DNA of 64,000 nucleotides from Orobanche coerulescens (Eukaryota > Streptophyta > Magnoliopsida > Lamiales > Orobanchaceae): positions 172,970,501-173,034,500 of the forward strand of contig CM065809.1 of assembly GCA_033398695.1 (NCBI GenBank), read 5' to 3'. The stretch's first letter is position 1, and every line of letters starts with the position of its first letter. Shown in pieces: positions 48,341 to 59,289 of the stretch. The notes under the pieces are model-generated. The model did no database searches. It saw only the letters and a program-made list of their open reading frames with translations, and was not told the DNA's origin. The position numbers and the translations under genes were made by a program.

Positions 48341-48514
48341 GTTATAAACCTCGATAAATAAATATTCGATAAACGAAAATCCCGCCAAATGAATAATTTT
48401 CTCTGATCCCAACTCTTTATAACATGTTCAAATTTTCTTTCGATATTTGAATAATTTCGCTAAATGAATATTTTTCTGTGGTCCCGATCATATTTATTTA
48501 TCGAGGTTTTACTG
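48341..48514. mobile_element. Emigrant/Lemi-like (pogo-type) MITE
   Basis: The right end in reverse reads CAGTAAAACCTCGATAAATA, close to the known Emigrant-type terminus CAGTAAAACCTCTATAAAT. The left end has AAACCTCGATAAATAAATA but lacks the first bases, which coincide with the border of the hAT-like element. A TA follows the right end. The centre holds CGATATTTGAATAATTTCG-like symmetric sequence. Confidence 0.6.
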
Positions 48515-48960
48515 TATTTATCAGCAACCTCCTCAACCATCCTAAATTTTTTAGCATTTAATTGTTTATCTTCCCCAAATACTTAATATTCATTCGAACT
48601 CGATATTTTGGATGGTTTATTTATGACAATTGCAACTACTTAACCACAATTATTTTGTGTTATTATATAATTATATTATAATTTGTAATAAAATAAAGAA
48701 AATTATAACCGAAAATTCTAAAAAGGCAAAACGTATAACCTATTAAAAATGAGAAAATATGCAAAATAAAAAAATCACAAACCAAGAGCAGAAATTACAA
48801 CAATTGCAATACAAAATTAAGAATAAACAACTTCAAATAGATGAGTAAATACACATTCAGTTACCATTGCTGAATATTTGCCATATATGCTCGATCAAGT
48901 GGTTTTCAAGAGCTTATTGCGGAGCTGTGACTTATTTTTCATATAGATGGATACGCTTGC
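48515..48960. other. AT-rich sequence, no feature seen
   Basis: No coding frame, terminal repeat or conserved motif was recognised. Confidence 0.6.
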
Positions 48961-48963
48961 AAT

Positions 48964-49690
48964 TCATTTTGTAGAGAATTCAGAATCTGGGCCATTATTT
49001 TCTTCGACATCTCCACTTTGACTATTATCCTGTATAGGTAGAATTTCCATAAATTCTATGAAATCATGATAGTTTAGGTTCGTATTTCTTTCATCTTTTA
49101 TTATCATATTGTGCATGATGATGCAAGCAATCATTATTTTTCTCGTCATGTCGCGATCTAACAAAAGAAACGAGCTTGTAAAATAGCAAATGTTCACTCA
49201 ACATCTTCTTGAGCCGCCTCTTGATGCTGAGCAAACAGTCGGTGCTTTTGAATTTGCGGATTGATAATAGATTTGACAAATATTGCCCATAAAGGATATA
49301 TGTCATCAGTGAGATAATAACTAACCTTTGCTGCTCATCTTAGAATAGAAGATTATTCAATACGTTGATATCATTTCTCGAGCATGGGGTTCCAAAAAAT
49401 GCATACAATATCCATAGGTCTTGTGATGCAACTGCTTGCAAAACGATTGTTGGCTTACTGCTTTTTCTTGTATATTGCCCTGCCCATGTAGTAGGGCAAT
49501 TTTTCCATTCACGGTGCAAGTAGTCAATACTGCCCAACATACTTGTGAAACCGCATTGTTCACCGGCATGCAGAAGATATGCCCTGACTTCTTCAGTGGA
49601 CTTTCTAAGGTACTCATCACCAAAGTTGGAAATTACACCATCAATGATCTCTTTAAGCAGTATCGTTATGGTTTCTGCGTTCATCATAAA
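48964..49690 (-). pseudogene. PIF/Harbinger-type transposase (ALP1/HARBI1-like) relic
   Basis: Minus-strand text in order: a helical N-terminal part (EVRAYLLHAGEQCGFTSMLG), GSIDYLHREWKNCPTTWAGQ carrying the first catalytic Asp region, the block IVLQAVASQDLWILYAFFG, then NDINVLN. After that, about 60 residues normally containing the second Asp are missing. The remainder continues in other frames: YYLTDDIYPLWAIFVK-like text, a RLKKMLSEHL-like block, and the end VRSRHDEK to GDVEENN. Such proteins are the DDE transposases of PIF/Harbinger elements or their domesticated relatives. Deletion and frameshifts make it inactive. Confidence 0.85.
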
Positions 49691-49699
49691 TAATCATTA

Positions 49700-49932
49700 T
49701 GCAAGTCTGCTCCTCTGCCATAGGCCACTTTCTTGATCGGTTTTAAAATAACCGATTTAGAAAGTCCACTTTCTAGATCGGTTCTAAAGCAATCGATTTA
49801 GAAAATGATCATGCCACTTTCTAGATCGATTATTTTAGAACCGATTTAGAAAATGACCGCATCACTTTCAAAAACGGTTATTATAGAACCGATCTAAAAT
49901 GTCCGATGTGAAATGGTATTTTTCTACTAGTG
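49700..49932. mobile_element. Second CACTA-type terminus with subterminal repeats, partial
   Basis: At 49932 the minus strand starts CACTAGTAGAAAAATACC. To its left lie at least five alternating copies of AACCGATCTAGAAAGT/ACTTTCTAGATCGGTT-type words (49728-49890), giving imperfect hairpins. The partner end was not found, and the left part borders the PIF relic. The family differs from the large CACTA element, whose subterminal motif is AGCCACGGTT. Confidence 0.65.
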
Positions 49933-50146
49933 TTCAAGTGGGACACAATCATGGTTTTGATATTACATCTTCAAGTGGGATGGATGGAATATTTTCTAAT
50001 ATTCAATTTTATTCAGTTGCGACAAATAAGCGTTATTTTATTAATAATATAATATCGTATCGGGCGTTTTATTTTGTAATTCATCAAAAAGAAGAATTGT
50101 ATTTGTTGATTCCTTTAAAATTTGTCAAAATGGAAAAAGTGAAAGC
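49933..50146. other. Short AT-rich stretch before the copia element, nothing recognised
   Basis: There is a weak internal repeat (TTCAAGTGGGA at 49933 and again near 49970) but no gene or terminus. Confidence 0.5.
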
Positions 50147-50568
50147 TGTTATGGAAAACGAGAATAAATAAACAACACAAGAATTTACGTGGTTCGATCA
50201 AATGATCTACGTCCACGGTCGGAGGGATCCGAAACTTCAGTAATATATTTGGAGGATGTTTACAATGATTATAACCCTTAAACTTTGTAGCAAAGCTACC
50301 AAGGGTTTTCTATATTACAAGAGGAGAGAAAATGAGGGAGAATTCTATAGCTCAAGAATGCTTAGAATTGGTGTGTCTTCCATCTCCCAAAAAATATCTA
50401 TTTATAGTAAATTTTGGGGTATGAAATGGCAAAATTGTCAACCTTCAAAGTCATCAATATATGGCTATGAATGTAGCTAAAAAATGAAGAGTTGATAATT
50501 TCTCATTTTCACATTTAGATGAAGGCTTTCTTCCTTTCACATGAGCATTTCACATTTTATTCATAACA
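50147..50568 (-). repeat. Copia LTR (3' LTR of the element)
   Basis: It is 422 bp with TGTTATGG...TTCATAACA ends, so the termini are TGTTATG/CATAACA inverted repeats. On the minus strand a TATA box ACTATAAATAG lies at about 50395-50405. A purine-rich CCAGGGGGGAG (minus strand) directly precedes the LTR at 50569-50579. Confidence 0.85.
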
Positions 50569-50579
50569 CTCCCCCCTGG
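50569..50579 (-). promoter_or_regulatory. Copia polypurine tract
   Basis: Minus-strand CCAGGGGGGAG abuts the LTR start, as expected for the plus-strand primer. A second purine run (CAGGGGGAGC, about 50719-50728) lies further upstream. Confidence 0.75.
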
Positions 50580-50749
50580 AATGCTCATTTCAATAGAATA
50601 CACAACTTAGATCCAATTCTTATGCATAAGCTGCCTCGTTAAAAACCTTAAGCTGGAAAAACCCAATGGGATAAAAATCAGTCATAAGGAAAAAGAGTAC
50701 AGCGCACATATTGATTTGCTCCCCCTGAAATATATGCCGTCAAACTGAT

Positions 50750-51406
50750 TTATCTATCTTGGTTAAGATTAGCTCTTCTCATGCCTATACCGTATACCAT
50801 CTTCTCGAATGTAGATGTCGGCAATGATTTTGTAAATAAATCAGCGAGATTATGACAGGAGCGAATTTGTTGAACATTTATTTCTCTGTTCTTCTGTAGT
50901 TCATGTGTGTAGAAAAACTTCGGTGAAATATGCTTGGTCCGATCACCTGTTATATATCCACCCTTGACTTGTGCTATGGATGCTGCATTGTCTTCATAAA
51001 TGATTGTGGGAGTGTCTGTCACAAGCTTCAATTGACATTCATTTAGTATATGAGCTATAACTGATCTTAGCCAAATACTTTCTCTACCAGCTTCATACAG
51101 AGCAATTATCTCAGAATGATTGGAAGATGTAGCTACTAATGTTTGTTTGGTCGATCTCCATGATATAGCCGTACCATTATAGCAGAATAAATAACCGGTC
51201 TGTGAGCGAGCATTATGTGGATCGGATTTGTATCCCGCATCAGCATAACCAACTAATCCAGAGTTAGTAGCCTCCTTTGAATAGGATAAACCCAGGTCAA
51301 TGGTACCATTGAGATAACGAAAAATGTGTTTGATACCATTCCAATGTGTTCGAGTTGGTTCAGAACTGTATCTTGCAAGTAAATTTACTGCAAAAGAAAT
51401 ATCGGG
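50750..51406 (-). pseudogene. Copia pol, RNase H end
   Basis: The clean frame 51031-50750 reads IIYEDNAASIAQVKGG, KHISPKFFYTHEL and SCHNLADLFTKSLPTSTFEK, the copia RNase H C-terminus ending at the pol stop. Upstream to 51406 the same protein continues (GYADAGYKSDP and SQTGYLFCYNGTAISWRS-like blocks) up to the Athila-1 insertion. The first Met shown by an ORF search is not biological. Confidence 0.9.
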
Positions 51407-52956
51407 TGACAGGACAAAAATAGTGTGCCAAAATCATTGTTAATTATAAGGTTTTAATGGATTTTATGTTGGCACACTTGATTATTTTCCATATATTTAT
51501 ATTTTGGATGCAATTTACTTCAATTGGCATTTTGTTGTTTAATTTAGGTGTTTGATGGAGTTTTTAAGCTTAAGGAATAAATTGGATCATCAAACGGAGC
51601 AAGCCAAGGTGATTTGGGCTTAAATAAAGAAAATTCCGCGCAGCACTGGGTGGCCCAGTGTCAGTTCGCTGGCCCAGTGCCAGTCTTGTTACGAAAATAA
51701 CCTTACTTGGGGCCCAAGAAACGACTCAAAAATCGCCCAATCAGTTCCACAAGGCAATAAATCGGTCTATATGCTGGAAAAAGGAATTGGAATAGATTTG
51801 GGAAGAAAGACTCCAAGGAAATTAAAACTCAAGAAGGAAGGAGTCCCAATTAAAGAAGGAAACTAAGAGATAAGGAATAATTATAAAAGGAGAGGAGGGC
51901 TGGAATTAAATAAAACTTCTGGAACAGCAAATTCACGGCTGAAGGAGCAGATTCACGGCTGATACACACAAGAAATCACGAGGGACGACCGAACTGAATT
52001 TTCGCCGGAGCAACCGACCCAATTCCGACGTGGAAGAAGAAGACTATATCGTTTGAATTTCTTTCTTCTCATGTCTATCTTTAATTTGCTGTTTTCAAAA
52101 GCCAACATGTCCGGCTAATTTTCTATTCTAGTTCTTAGTGAAGTTTGAAACCGTATTTGAATTATTCATGTTTTAATCCCGTAGCGTACTCTCAACTCGA
52201 ATTCTCTTGAATTATTTTTGTGTTATTGAATTCACGATTATGCCATTTAATTTCTTGATTTGGTTTGGCCAACTAGATTAGGAGTTTTATGTCTTATGCT
52301 AGAAATTGAGTTGTAATCCGTAATTGTTGCAATTTTAATTTCACAAGTAGCAAGCAATTGATTTTTCCCAATTGGGTAACACAAAATCGAGATCCCTTAA
52401 GTCGAGCTTATGAACTTAATATCTTGCCTATTCCATTATTTTGGTTTTTAATGCATCTAGCGAGCGAGATTTGAAGAGCTTGTTTTGAATCCACCGTATA
52501 GATAGGTTCAATTAAAGAGCTTGTTTTAATTGAATAAACTTAAGAAATAATTGGGGTCAACGAGCTTGTTGTTGGCTTCGAATAGGAGTTCATGAGATTT
52601 GAGAAGGGATAAGCGCTGCATTGAAACTTGAATTAATTCGAAACGGTGGATAACGGAGCTAAGGACTAGATTATTCTTTAATTGATACTTTCGTATTTTA
52701 TTCCCTTTGCTTATTTTATTTTATTTTAATTTATTTTCCGCAATTTATTTTAGTTAAGATTAGAAACTGAAATCCCCCCTCTCGTTTTTATTTTATTTTA
52801 TTTTAATTGCTAAAAGTATTTAATCCTTAATTAGTCTAATTGATTTACCGTTCTCCGTGGGATCGACCCTTACTTGCCGATACTACTAGTTAGTAGAAGT
52901 AAGCCAAGGAAAAAAATATAAATAACTAATTTTGGCGCGTCACGACAGCGCGGTCA
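51407..52956 (+). repeat. Athila-1 5' LTR
   Basis: TATA box TATAAAAGG at 51892-51900. Upstream, at about 51648-51690, two imperfect palindromes are built from CACTGGG/CCCAGTG and CTGGC/GCCAG. Confidence 0.95.
51648..51692. repeat. CACTGGG/CCCAGTG palindromes in the Athila-1 LTR promoter
   Basis: CACTGGGTGGCCCAGTG has 7-bp perfect arms around TGG, followed by CTGGCCCAGTGCCAG. The copy in the other LTR is at about 57246-57290. Another copy with centre TGA is in the leader at about 53036-53055. Confidence 0.85.
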
Positions 52957-52962
52957 AAATTT

Positions 52963-52980
52963 TGGCGCCGTTGCCGGGGA
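52963..52980 (+). promoter_or_regulatory. Athila-1 primer-binding site
   Basis: TGGCGCCGTTGCCGGGGA lies six bases after the LTR. This is the usual Athila primer site, similar to the 3' end of tRNA-Asp in complement. Confidence 0.8.
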
Positions 52981-53116
52981 GCGGTGTTAAATTAATTTTA
53001 CTTATTTTGGGTTTAAAAACTTTCTGCAATTTCGACACTGGGTGACCCAGTGACAGTTCTGAAAATTTTTATTTTAATTGTCAGTTGTGCACTAATCCAT
53101 TTTGTTTTAGTTTTGC

Positions 53117-54604
53117 ATGAACACGAGGTCACGTGGAGATAAAACTTTACAATATTTTCCAGAAATCACCAAACGAGATCGTGTTTTCAGGCAGAAAGCA
53201 AAAGAAGCCAAAGAAGCACTCGTGCACCTACCATTTTCCCTCGAAACATCACCGAGTGAATCGGAGGACGAAATTGGAGTCATGGCAAATAACGCTGAAA
53301 AGACGCTGAAGCAATTAGCCAACCCGGAACTACCTCAACAACCACTGTGCATCACAATCCCGGCTATTGACAACAACAACACCTTTGAACTGGAGTCAGG
53401 GTTGATTCACTTGCTACCTGCATTTCATGGTCTATCAGGAGAGGATCCGCACAAACATCTCAAGGAATTCCATGTCGTATGTTCAAGCATGAAGCCAAAC
53501 GGTGTCACCGAAGAACAAATCAAGCTTAGGGCCTTTCCGTTCTCATTGAAAAATTCGGCTAAGGATTGGCTATTTTATTTACCATCGGCCACCATCACAA
53601 CGTGGAACGAGATGGAGATCTTATTTCTACAAAAATATTTTCCGGCCTCTCGAGCGGCCAACCTAAGGAAAGAAATATGTGGTGCAAGGCAAATGACCGG
53701 AGAAACGTTTCATGAATATTGGGAAAGATTCAAACAGTTGGTATCTCGATGCCCGCGACATCAAATTAGCGAGCAACTCCTGATTCAGTATTTTTACGAA
53801 GGACTTAATCCAATGGAGCGAAACATGATAGATGCAGCAAGTGGAGGAGCTCTAGTGGACAAAACTCCCACGGCCGCAAGGGCTCTCATATCCAACATGG
53901 CGGCTAATTCACAACAATTTGGATGTCGCGATGCACCCATAAGGATGGTGAATGAGATCCATGACTCGTCCCTTGAGGAAAAATTGAATGAGCTAACCAC
54001 TTTTGTTAGAAAACTTGCTGTAGGTAATAGCACTCCAGTCGCACCCTGTCGCATTTGCAAAACCACGGAACATACAACGGACAATTGTCGGATTTTGCTT
54101 GATGAAATCGAGGCACACGCCAATGCAATTGGAACCGAAAATTCTTATGGGAGGAAAAACGATCCGTACTCAAACACATACAACCCAGGATGGAGGGATC
54201 ACCCTAACTTTCGATGGAAAAACCAACAAGAGGCACCTCCACAAAATAGGGGACAATTCTATAAGCATCCCACCGAAAATCCGACACCATCCTTGGAGGA
54301 GATGATGAAGACCCTTATGGCAAACACTATGCAGCTACAACAGGGCATGAATCAGTTCCAGCACGACACTAAATCGAGTATCAAAATTCTCGAAAATCAA
54401 GTGAGTCAACTAGCCACCACGGTGAGCCGCTTGGAAAACCAAAATAGTAGGAAATTGCCATCCCAACCTGAGCCGAACCTAAGGAATGTGAGTGTTGTAA
54501 CTCTAAGGAGTGGGAAGTACTCAAGGAGCCTAAGAAGGCGGAGGAAGGCTGAAAACGAGGAGAAAAATCCAGGATGTATCAACACTGGGACACCCGGTGC
54601 GTAA
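53117..54604 (+). CDS. Athila-1 gag polyprotein
   Basis: A 495-residue open frame. A basic N-terminus precedes the retrotransposon gag core (about 95-260: FHGLSGEDPHKHLKEFHVVC, FPFSLKNSAKDWLFYLPSAT, FLQKYFPASRAANLRKEICG and FHEYWERFKQLVSRCPRHQI). A zinc knuckle CRICKTTEHTTDNC lies near residues 311-324, then a Pro/Gln-rich tail with a coiled-coil (about 420-455). It should form the virus-like particle and bind RNA. The ATG lies 136 bp after the primer site. The frame ends where related elements continue into the protease. Confidence 0.93.
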   Translation: MNTRSRGDKTLQYFPEITKRDRVFRQKAKEAKEALVHLPFSLETSPSESEDEIGVMANNAEKTLKQLANPELPQQPLCITIPAIDNNNTFELESGLIHLLPAFHGLSGEDPHKHLKEFHVVCSSMKPNGVTEEQIKLRAFPFSLKNSAKDWLFYLPSATITTWNEMEILFLQKYFPASRAANLRKEICGARQMTGETFHEYWERFKQLVSRCPRHQISEQLLIQYFYEGLNPMERNMIDAASGGALVDKTPTAARALISNMAANSQQFGCRDAPIRMVNEIHDSSLEEKLNELTTFVRKLAVGNSTPVAPCRICKTTEHTTDNCRILLDEIEAHANAIGTENSYGRKNDPYSNTYNPGWRDHPNFRWKNQQEAPPQNRGQFYKHPTENPTPSLEEMMKTLMANTMQLQQGMNQFQHDTKSSIKILENQVSQLATTVSRLENQNSRKLPSQPEPNLRNVSVVTLRSGKYSRSLRRRRKAENEEKNPGCINTGTPGA

Positions 54605-54689
54605 TCAGCACCAGTGCGAAGCTATGAGACGGCAAGGTAAATTCGTCCAAAACTGCTCCTTTTGAGACTAACGAGTTATCTTTTCCATC

Positions 54690-55122
54690 CAGGGTCAAAA
54701 AGGCAGCGATCGTGAATAAAGAGAAACAAATCCTCGACGTATTTCGAAAGGTTGAGATCAACATTCCATTACTCGACGCAGTTCAACAAATTCCAAAATA
54801 CGCAAGGTTCCTTAAAGACTTATGTACCAGCAAATGGAGGCTAAAAGGGAACGAGAAGGTGGTGATGGGAGAAAATGTGTCCGCTGTATTCCAAAAGAAC
54901 TTGCCACCAAAACGGGAAGATCCAGAGCTTCAAGGAGAATTACAGCCAATATATGAGGAATTATATGAAAAAAGTGAACCAGAGTTGGCCTTCGATGAGC
55001 ATCTCAAGGGAGGAGAGTTTTCAATAAACACTCCGAGAAAGTTTGGTGTGGTTCAAGAAGACGAGTCATCAGTCGTACATCTATTGAGACCCATACCAAA
55101 ACCTCCTTGGTGTGTTCACTAA
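54690..55122 (+). pseudogene. Athila-1 gag C-terminal / pol-junction remnant
   Basis: From about 54690 the frame reads VKKAAIVNKEKQILDVFRKV and INIPLLDAVQQIPKYARFLK, the conserved region between gag and protease in Athila elements (compare 62150-62260 in Athila-2). At about 54925, where the protease core would begin, it jumps to an unrelated acidic sequence ending at 55122, marking the deletion that removed pol. A stop between 54604 and 54690 separates it from gag. Confidence 0.8.
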
Positions 55123-55160
55123 AAAGGGAAGTTCTTCGTCGAGCCAACGACGTAAAAAAA

Positions 55161-55186
55161 AGGGCGCTTGTTGGGAGGCAACCCAA
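55161..55186 (+). ncRNA. Stem-loop with AGGCAA loop after the Athila-1 coding region
   Basis: GGGCGCTTG is followed by stem TTGGG (55171-55175), loop AGGCAA (55176-55181) and stem CCCAA (55182-55186). The same loop and a preceding GCGCT occur in Athila-2 at 63192-63217 with a different but complementary stem. Confidence 0.6.
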
Positions 55187-57010
55187 TTTTTTTTTACTTC
55201 TTTTATTTTTTTAGTCCAATTTTCTTTTCATTATTTATTTTTTCTGCTAATTATATTTTAGGTAAGTGGTAATCTATTTCTTGAATTTCGTATTTTATTT
55301 CTACCTTTCTTTATTTTCTATGCTATCCCTTTTATTTCTTTTATTTCTATTCTATTACTTCCCTTATTTTTATTTTTATTCCCTTCATTCTCTCTTTTTC
55401 TTTTTATCTCTCTCTCTGTTTCTCTCTTTCTCGGTATCTTCTTTTTACTCTGCAACCCCTAACTTCTCCATCTCTCTTTTCAGTCGACATCAGCCCCAAG
55501 CGCCTGTTCAAGATCGTCGTCGAGATGTTGAAGCTAATGCAACGGAGGTGCACAAGAAAAATGGTATGGAGGACCAAACCGAGCAGCTGGAAGCCCTTCT
55601 CTCCCATTAGCCCGGTGATTCCTACTCTAGACTTTTTACTATCTTTTATTTTTCTTTTTTCTCTTCCTTCATTTCTTTATAGTCGTGTGCTGAATTTTAA
55701 GTTTGGGGAAATTGGAGTCGGAATGATTAATTGAATTTGGAAAGTGTGATGAATATAAATTTGCGTCCTTAGCTAAATTTGTGTGATTGAATCAAGTTTG
55801 TGTATTGGGGATTTAAGTATGGCCTGACATAGGAAATGAATATGATTGACTAGTTTGATTTTAATTAGGGTAGTTCACTAGTCTTGATTTTGGATTTGGA
55901 TAAAAGTGTGAGGGATTCATGGCACAAGCCCTTTTTATTCGTGAGTTTTGAGCCGTAGAGCAAAATACACACATATATAAATAATTATACATATACATGC
56001 TCACTATTTCTTCTTGTGGGGTCGAACGTGTTGTGTTCATGCTAAAACTTAATCAAATATTCATATCAAGACTATGTCAGTGTTCTCATGCAGTAAAGTG
56101 ATAAAGGCAAATTAGGAATAACCCACTTGGCCTATATTTTCCCACCTCGACATATTCATCATTAGAAGCCCATTTGAACCTAAGCCTTATTCTTTGATCC
56201 AGCACATTTTATTAGCCATTATCTAATTTTTGGTGAAAATTCATCCGTTTGAACCCTTGGTCAAGGATTGGTTGTGAATTAGGTGTATAACAAGTCGAGG
56301 GAAGAACGAGGAATTATCAAAAAGTGGGAGGTGAAGTGAAAAAAAAAAAAAAAGTGCTGAAATTGAGATGAAAAAAATAAAGGCCGAAACCAAAAAAAAA
56401 AAAATAAAAAAAAAAATAAATAAATAAAAAATAGGGGGCGGCCGTAAAAATACCCCCCTCGAATGTTGTTAAAGCCACTGACCTCAATTGATCTTTCGTG
56501 GCTATGCGATTACATGTGTGTACCCAAAAGGGTGCGAAAGGAAGGACGGTGATTCATTGTTTGTAGGATTTGTTATGCACTTAACTTCATGATTAGTCTT
56601 GACCAACGAATCCTTTATTCATCCTTTTTATCCTGCCATACCTAAAGCCCCGTTACAACCATAAAAGCCCTTTTGATTATATGCATGAGTTCATCTAAGT
56701 AGTGGAGATTTGATTTTTGTGCGAGTATATGGTAAGGGCACACCATGTTTTGACGTGAGTGATTGCTTAATAATCCCTATATCTACTTGAGCGAGAGTGA
56801 CCCCTCGTGAGGCCATTGATTTTTCTCTCACTTGATGCCAATGAAGATGTTGAGATTGTTGAGGTACTTTAATTTTCTTCTTACTTGTTCATGATTATTT
56901 ATTCTCCCTTGAATATAGCTATCATCTTGGATTTTTCAATACATTCTTCTTGAAATTCTTTCACTCGAATTATGCTTGAGGACAAGCATTGGTTTAAGTT
57001 TGGGGAGATT
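55187..57010 (+). other. Athila-1 long 3' non-coding region
   Basis: It has a pyrimidine-rich tract (55190-55490) and AT-rich sequence with an A-run and simple repeats (56338-56440). A closing block GAGGACAAGCATTGGTTTAAG followed by the polypurine tract is characteristic of Athila-type 3' ends. No env-like frame was recognised. Confidence 0.75.
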
Positions 57011-58556
57011 TGACAGGACAAAAATAGTGTGCCAAAATCATTGTTAATTATAAGGTTTTAATGGATTTTATGTTGGCACACTTGATTATTTTCCATATAT
57101 TTATATTTTGGATGCAATTTACTTCAATTGGCATTTTGTTGTTTAATTTAGGTGTTTGATGGAGTTTTTAAGCTTAAGGAATAAATTGGATCATCAAACG
57201 GAGCAAGCCAAGGTGATTTGGGCTTAAATAAAGAAAATTCCGCGCAGCACTGGGTGGCCCAGTGTCAGTTCGCTGGCCCAGTGCCAGTCTTGTTACGAAA
57301 ATAACCTTACTTGGGGCCCAAGAAACGACTCAAAAATCGCCCAATCAGTTCCACAAGGCAATAAATCGGTCTATATGCTGGAAAAAGGAATTGGAATAGA
57401 TTTGGGAAGAAAGACTCCAAGGAAATTAAAACTCAAGAAGGAAGGAGTCCCAATTAAAGAAGGAAACTAAGAGATAAGGAATAATTATAAAAGGAGAGGA
57501 GGGCTGGAATTAAATAAAACTTCTGGAACAGCAAATTCACGGCTGAAGGAGCAGATTCACGGCTGATACACAAAAGAAATCACGAGGGACGACCGAACTG
57601 AATTTTCACGAGCAAGGCGATTCCGACGTGGAAGAAGAAGACTATATCGTTTGAATTTCTTTCTTCTCATGTCTATCTTTAATTTGCTGTTTTCAAAAGC
57701 CAACATGTCCGGCTAATTTTCTATTCTAGTTCTTAGTGAAGTTTGAAACCGTATTTGAATTATTCATGTTTTAATCCCGTAGCGTACTCTCAACTCGAAT
57801 TCTCTTGAATTATTTTTGTGTTATTGAATTCACGATTATGCCATTTAATTTCTTGATTTGGTTTGGCCAACTAGATTAGGAGTTTTATGTCTTATGCTAG
57901 AAATTGAGTTGTAATCCGTAATTGTTGCAATTTTAATTTCACAAGTAGCAAGCAATTGATTTTTCCCAATTGGGTAACACAAAATCGAGATCCCTTAAGT
58001 CGAGCTTATGAACTTAATATCTTGCCTATTCCATTATTTTGGTTTTTAATGCATCTAGCGAGCGAGATTTGAAGAGCTTGTTTTGAATCCACCGTATAGA
58101 TAGGTTCAATTAAAGAGCTTGTTTTAATTGAATAAACTTAAGAAATAATTGGGGTCAACAGAGCTTGTTGTTGGCTTCGGAATAGGAGTTCATGAGATTT
58201 GAGAAGGGATAAGCGCTGCATTGAAACTTGAATTAATTCGAAACGGTGGATAACGGAGCTAAGGACTAGATTATTCTTTAATTGATACTTTCGTATTTTA
58301 TTCCCTTTGCTTATTTTATTTTATTTTAATTTATTTTCCGCAATTTATTTTAGTTAAGATTAGAAACTGAAATCCCCCCTCTCGTTTTTATTTTATTTTA
58401 TTTTAATTGCTAAAAGTATTTAATCCTTAATTAGTCTAATTGATTTACCGTTCTCCGTGGGATCAACCCTTACTTGCCGATACTACTAGTTAGTAGAAGT
58501 AAGCCAAGGAAAAAAATATAAATAACTAATTTTGGCGCGTCACGACAGCCCGGTCA
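57011..58556 (+). repeat. Athila-1 3' LTR
   Basis: Nearly identical to 51407-52956. The clearest difference is a patch near 57605-57620 where the first copy has TCGCCGGAGCAACCGACC. Confidence 0.95.
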
Positions 58557-59132
58557 TCGGGTCTGGTGCATTGTGCTAAATACATCGGTGCTCCAATAGC
58601 ATTGAGATAAGGCACTTCAGGACCCAAAATTTCCTCATTTGGTTCCTTATGTCGGAAAGGATCTTTCTTAGGATCTAAATTTCGTACGACCATAGGAGTA
58701 CTCAGAGGATGAGCCTTGTCCATATTAAATCGCTTGAGCAATCTCTTGGTATAAGCAGATTGGTGGACAAGTATTCCATTATCTTTATGCTCGAGCTCAA
58801 GACCAAGACAGAGTTTTGTTATCCCAAGGTCTTTAGGAGTTCCGATTAAATTCATGTCATCCACATAGACTGCAATTATAGCAAATCCAGTATTGGATCT
58901 TTTAATAAAAACACATGGGCATTTAAGATCATTTTTATAACTTTCCTTAGAAAGGTATTCATTCAATCTATGATACCACATGCGCCCGGATTGCTTTAAT
59001 TCATACAGTGATTTCTGTAGTTTGATCGAGTATAGCTCACGAGGAGTAGCAGATTTTGGCATTTTATATCCATCAGGAATTTTCATATAGATATCAAAAT
59101 CTAATGAACTATATAGATATGCCGTGACTACA
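58557..59132 (-). pseudogene. Copia reverse transcriptase part
   Basis: Reads the copia RT blocks: DIYMKIPDG, SLYELKQSGRMWYHRLNEYL, CVFIKRS, the active site AVYVDDMNLIG, LGLELEHKDNGILVHQSAYT, KRFNMDKAHPLSTPMVVRNL and PYLNAIGAPMYLAQCTRPD. The usual Tyr-Val-Asp-Asp is intact. It is cut on one side by Athila-1 and on the other by Athila-2, and continues across the first gap into 51406-50750. Confidence 0.93.
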
Positions 59133-59289
59133 TGTTAGGCGTATTTTTATACGCTTATTTATCATTATTATGTAGTGTTTTAGTGAGTGAAATTGTCTAA
59201 ATGAGCTTTTAATGCCTTAATTTTGTATGATTGACAGGAAATTGAAGTCCGGAAGCTAAAACGAGGCAAAACGGGCGAAAACGGCAAAT

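Larger units (their letters stand above)
51407..58556 (+). mobile_element. Athila-1: Athila-type gypsy element, gag only (non-autonomous)
   Basis: LTRs 51407-52956 (1550 bp) and 57011-58556 (1546 bp), TGAC...GTCA ends, flanked by TCGGG on both sides (51402-51406 and 58557-58561). The primer site is at 52963-52980 and the polypurine run GTTTGGGGAGATT at about 56998-57010. The LTRs differ at only a handful of sites by eye, so this is the youngest-looking insertion here. It carries gag and a gag C-terminal remnant. Protease, reverse transcriptase and integrase are absent. Confidence 0.95.
50147..59132 (-). mobile_element. Ty1/copia LTR retrotransposon, minus strand, split by two Athila-type insertions
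   Basis: The left boundary is an LTR at 50147-50568. RNase H/reverse transcriptase sequence follows at 50750-51406, is interrupted by Athila-1, resumes at 58557-59132 and is then cut by Athila-2 at 59133. The reading frame on the two sides of Athila-1 joins exactly when the duplicated TCGGG is counted once. The 5' part (gag, integrase, other LTR) should lie beyond the window, right of Athila-2. Confidence 0.92.
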
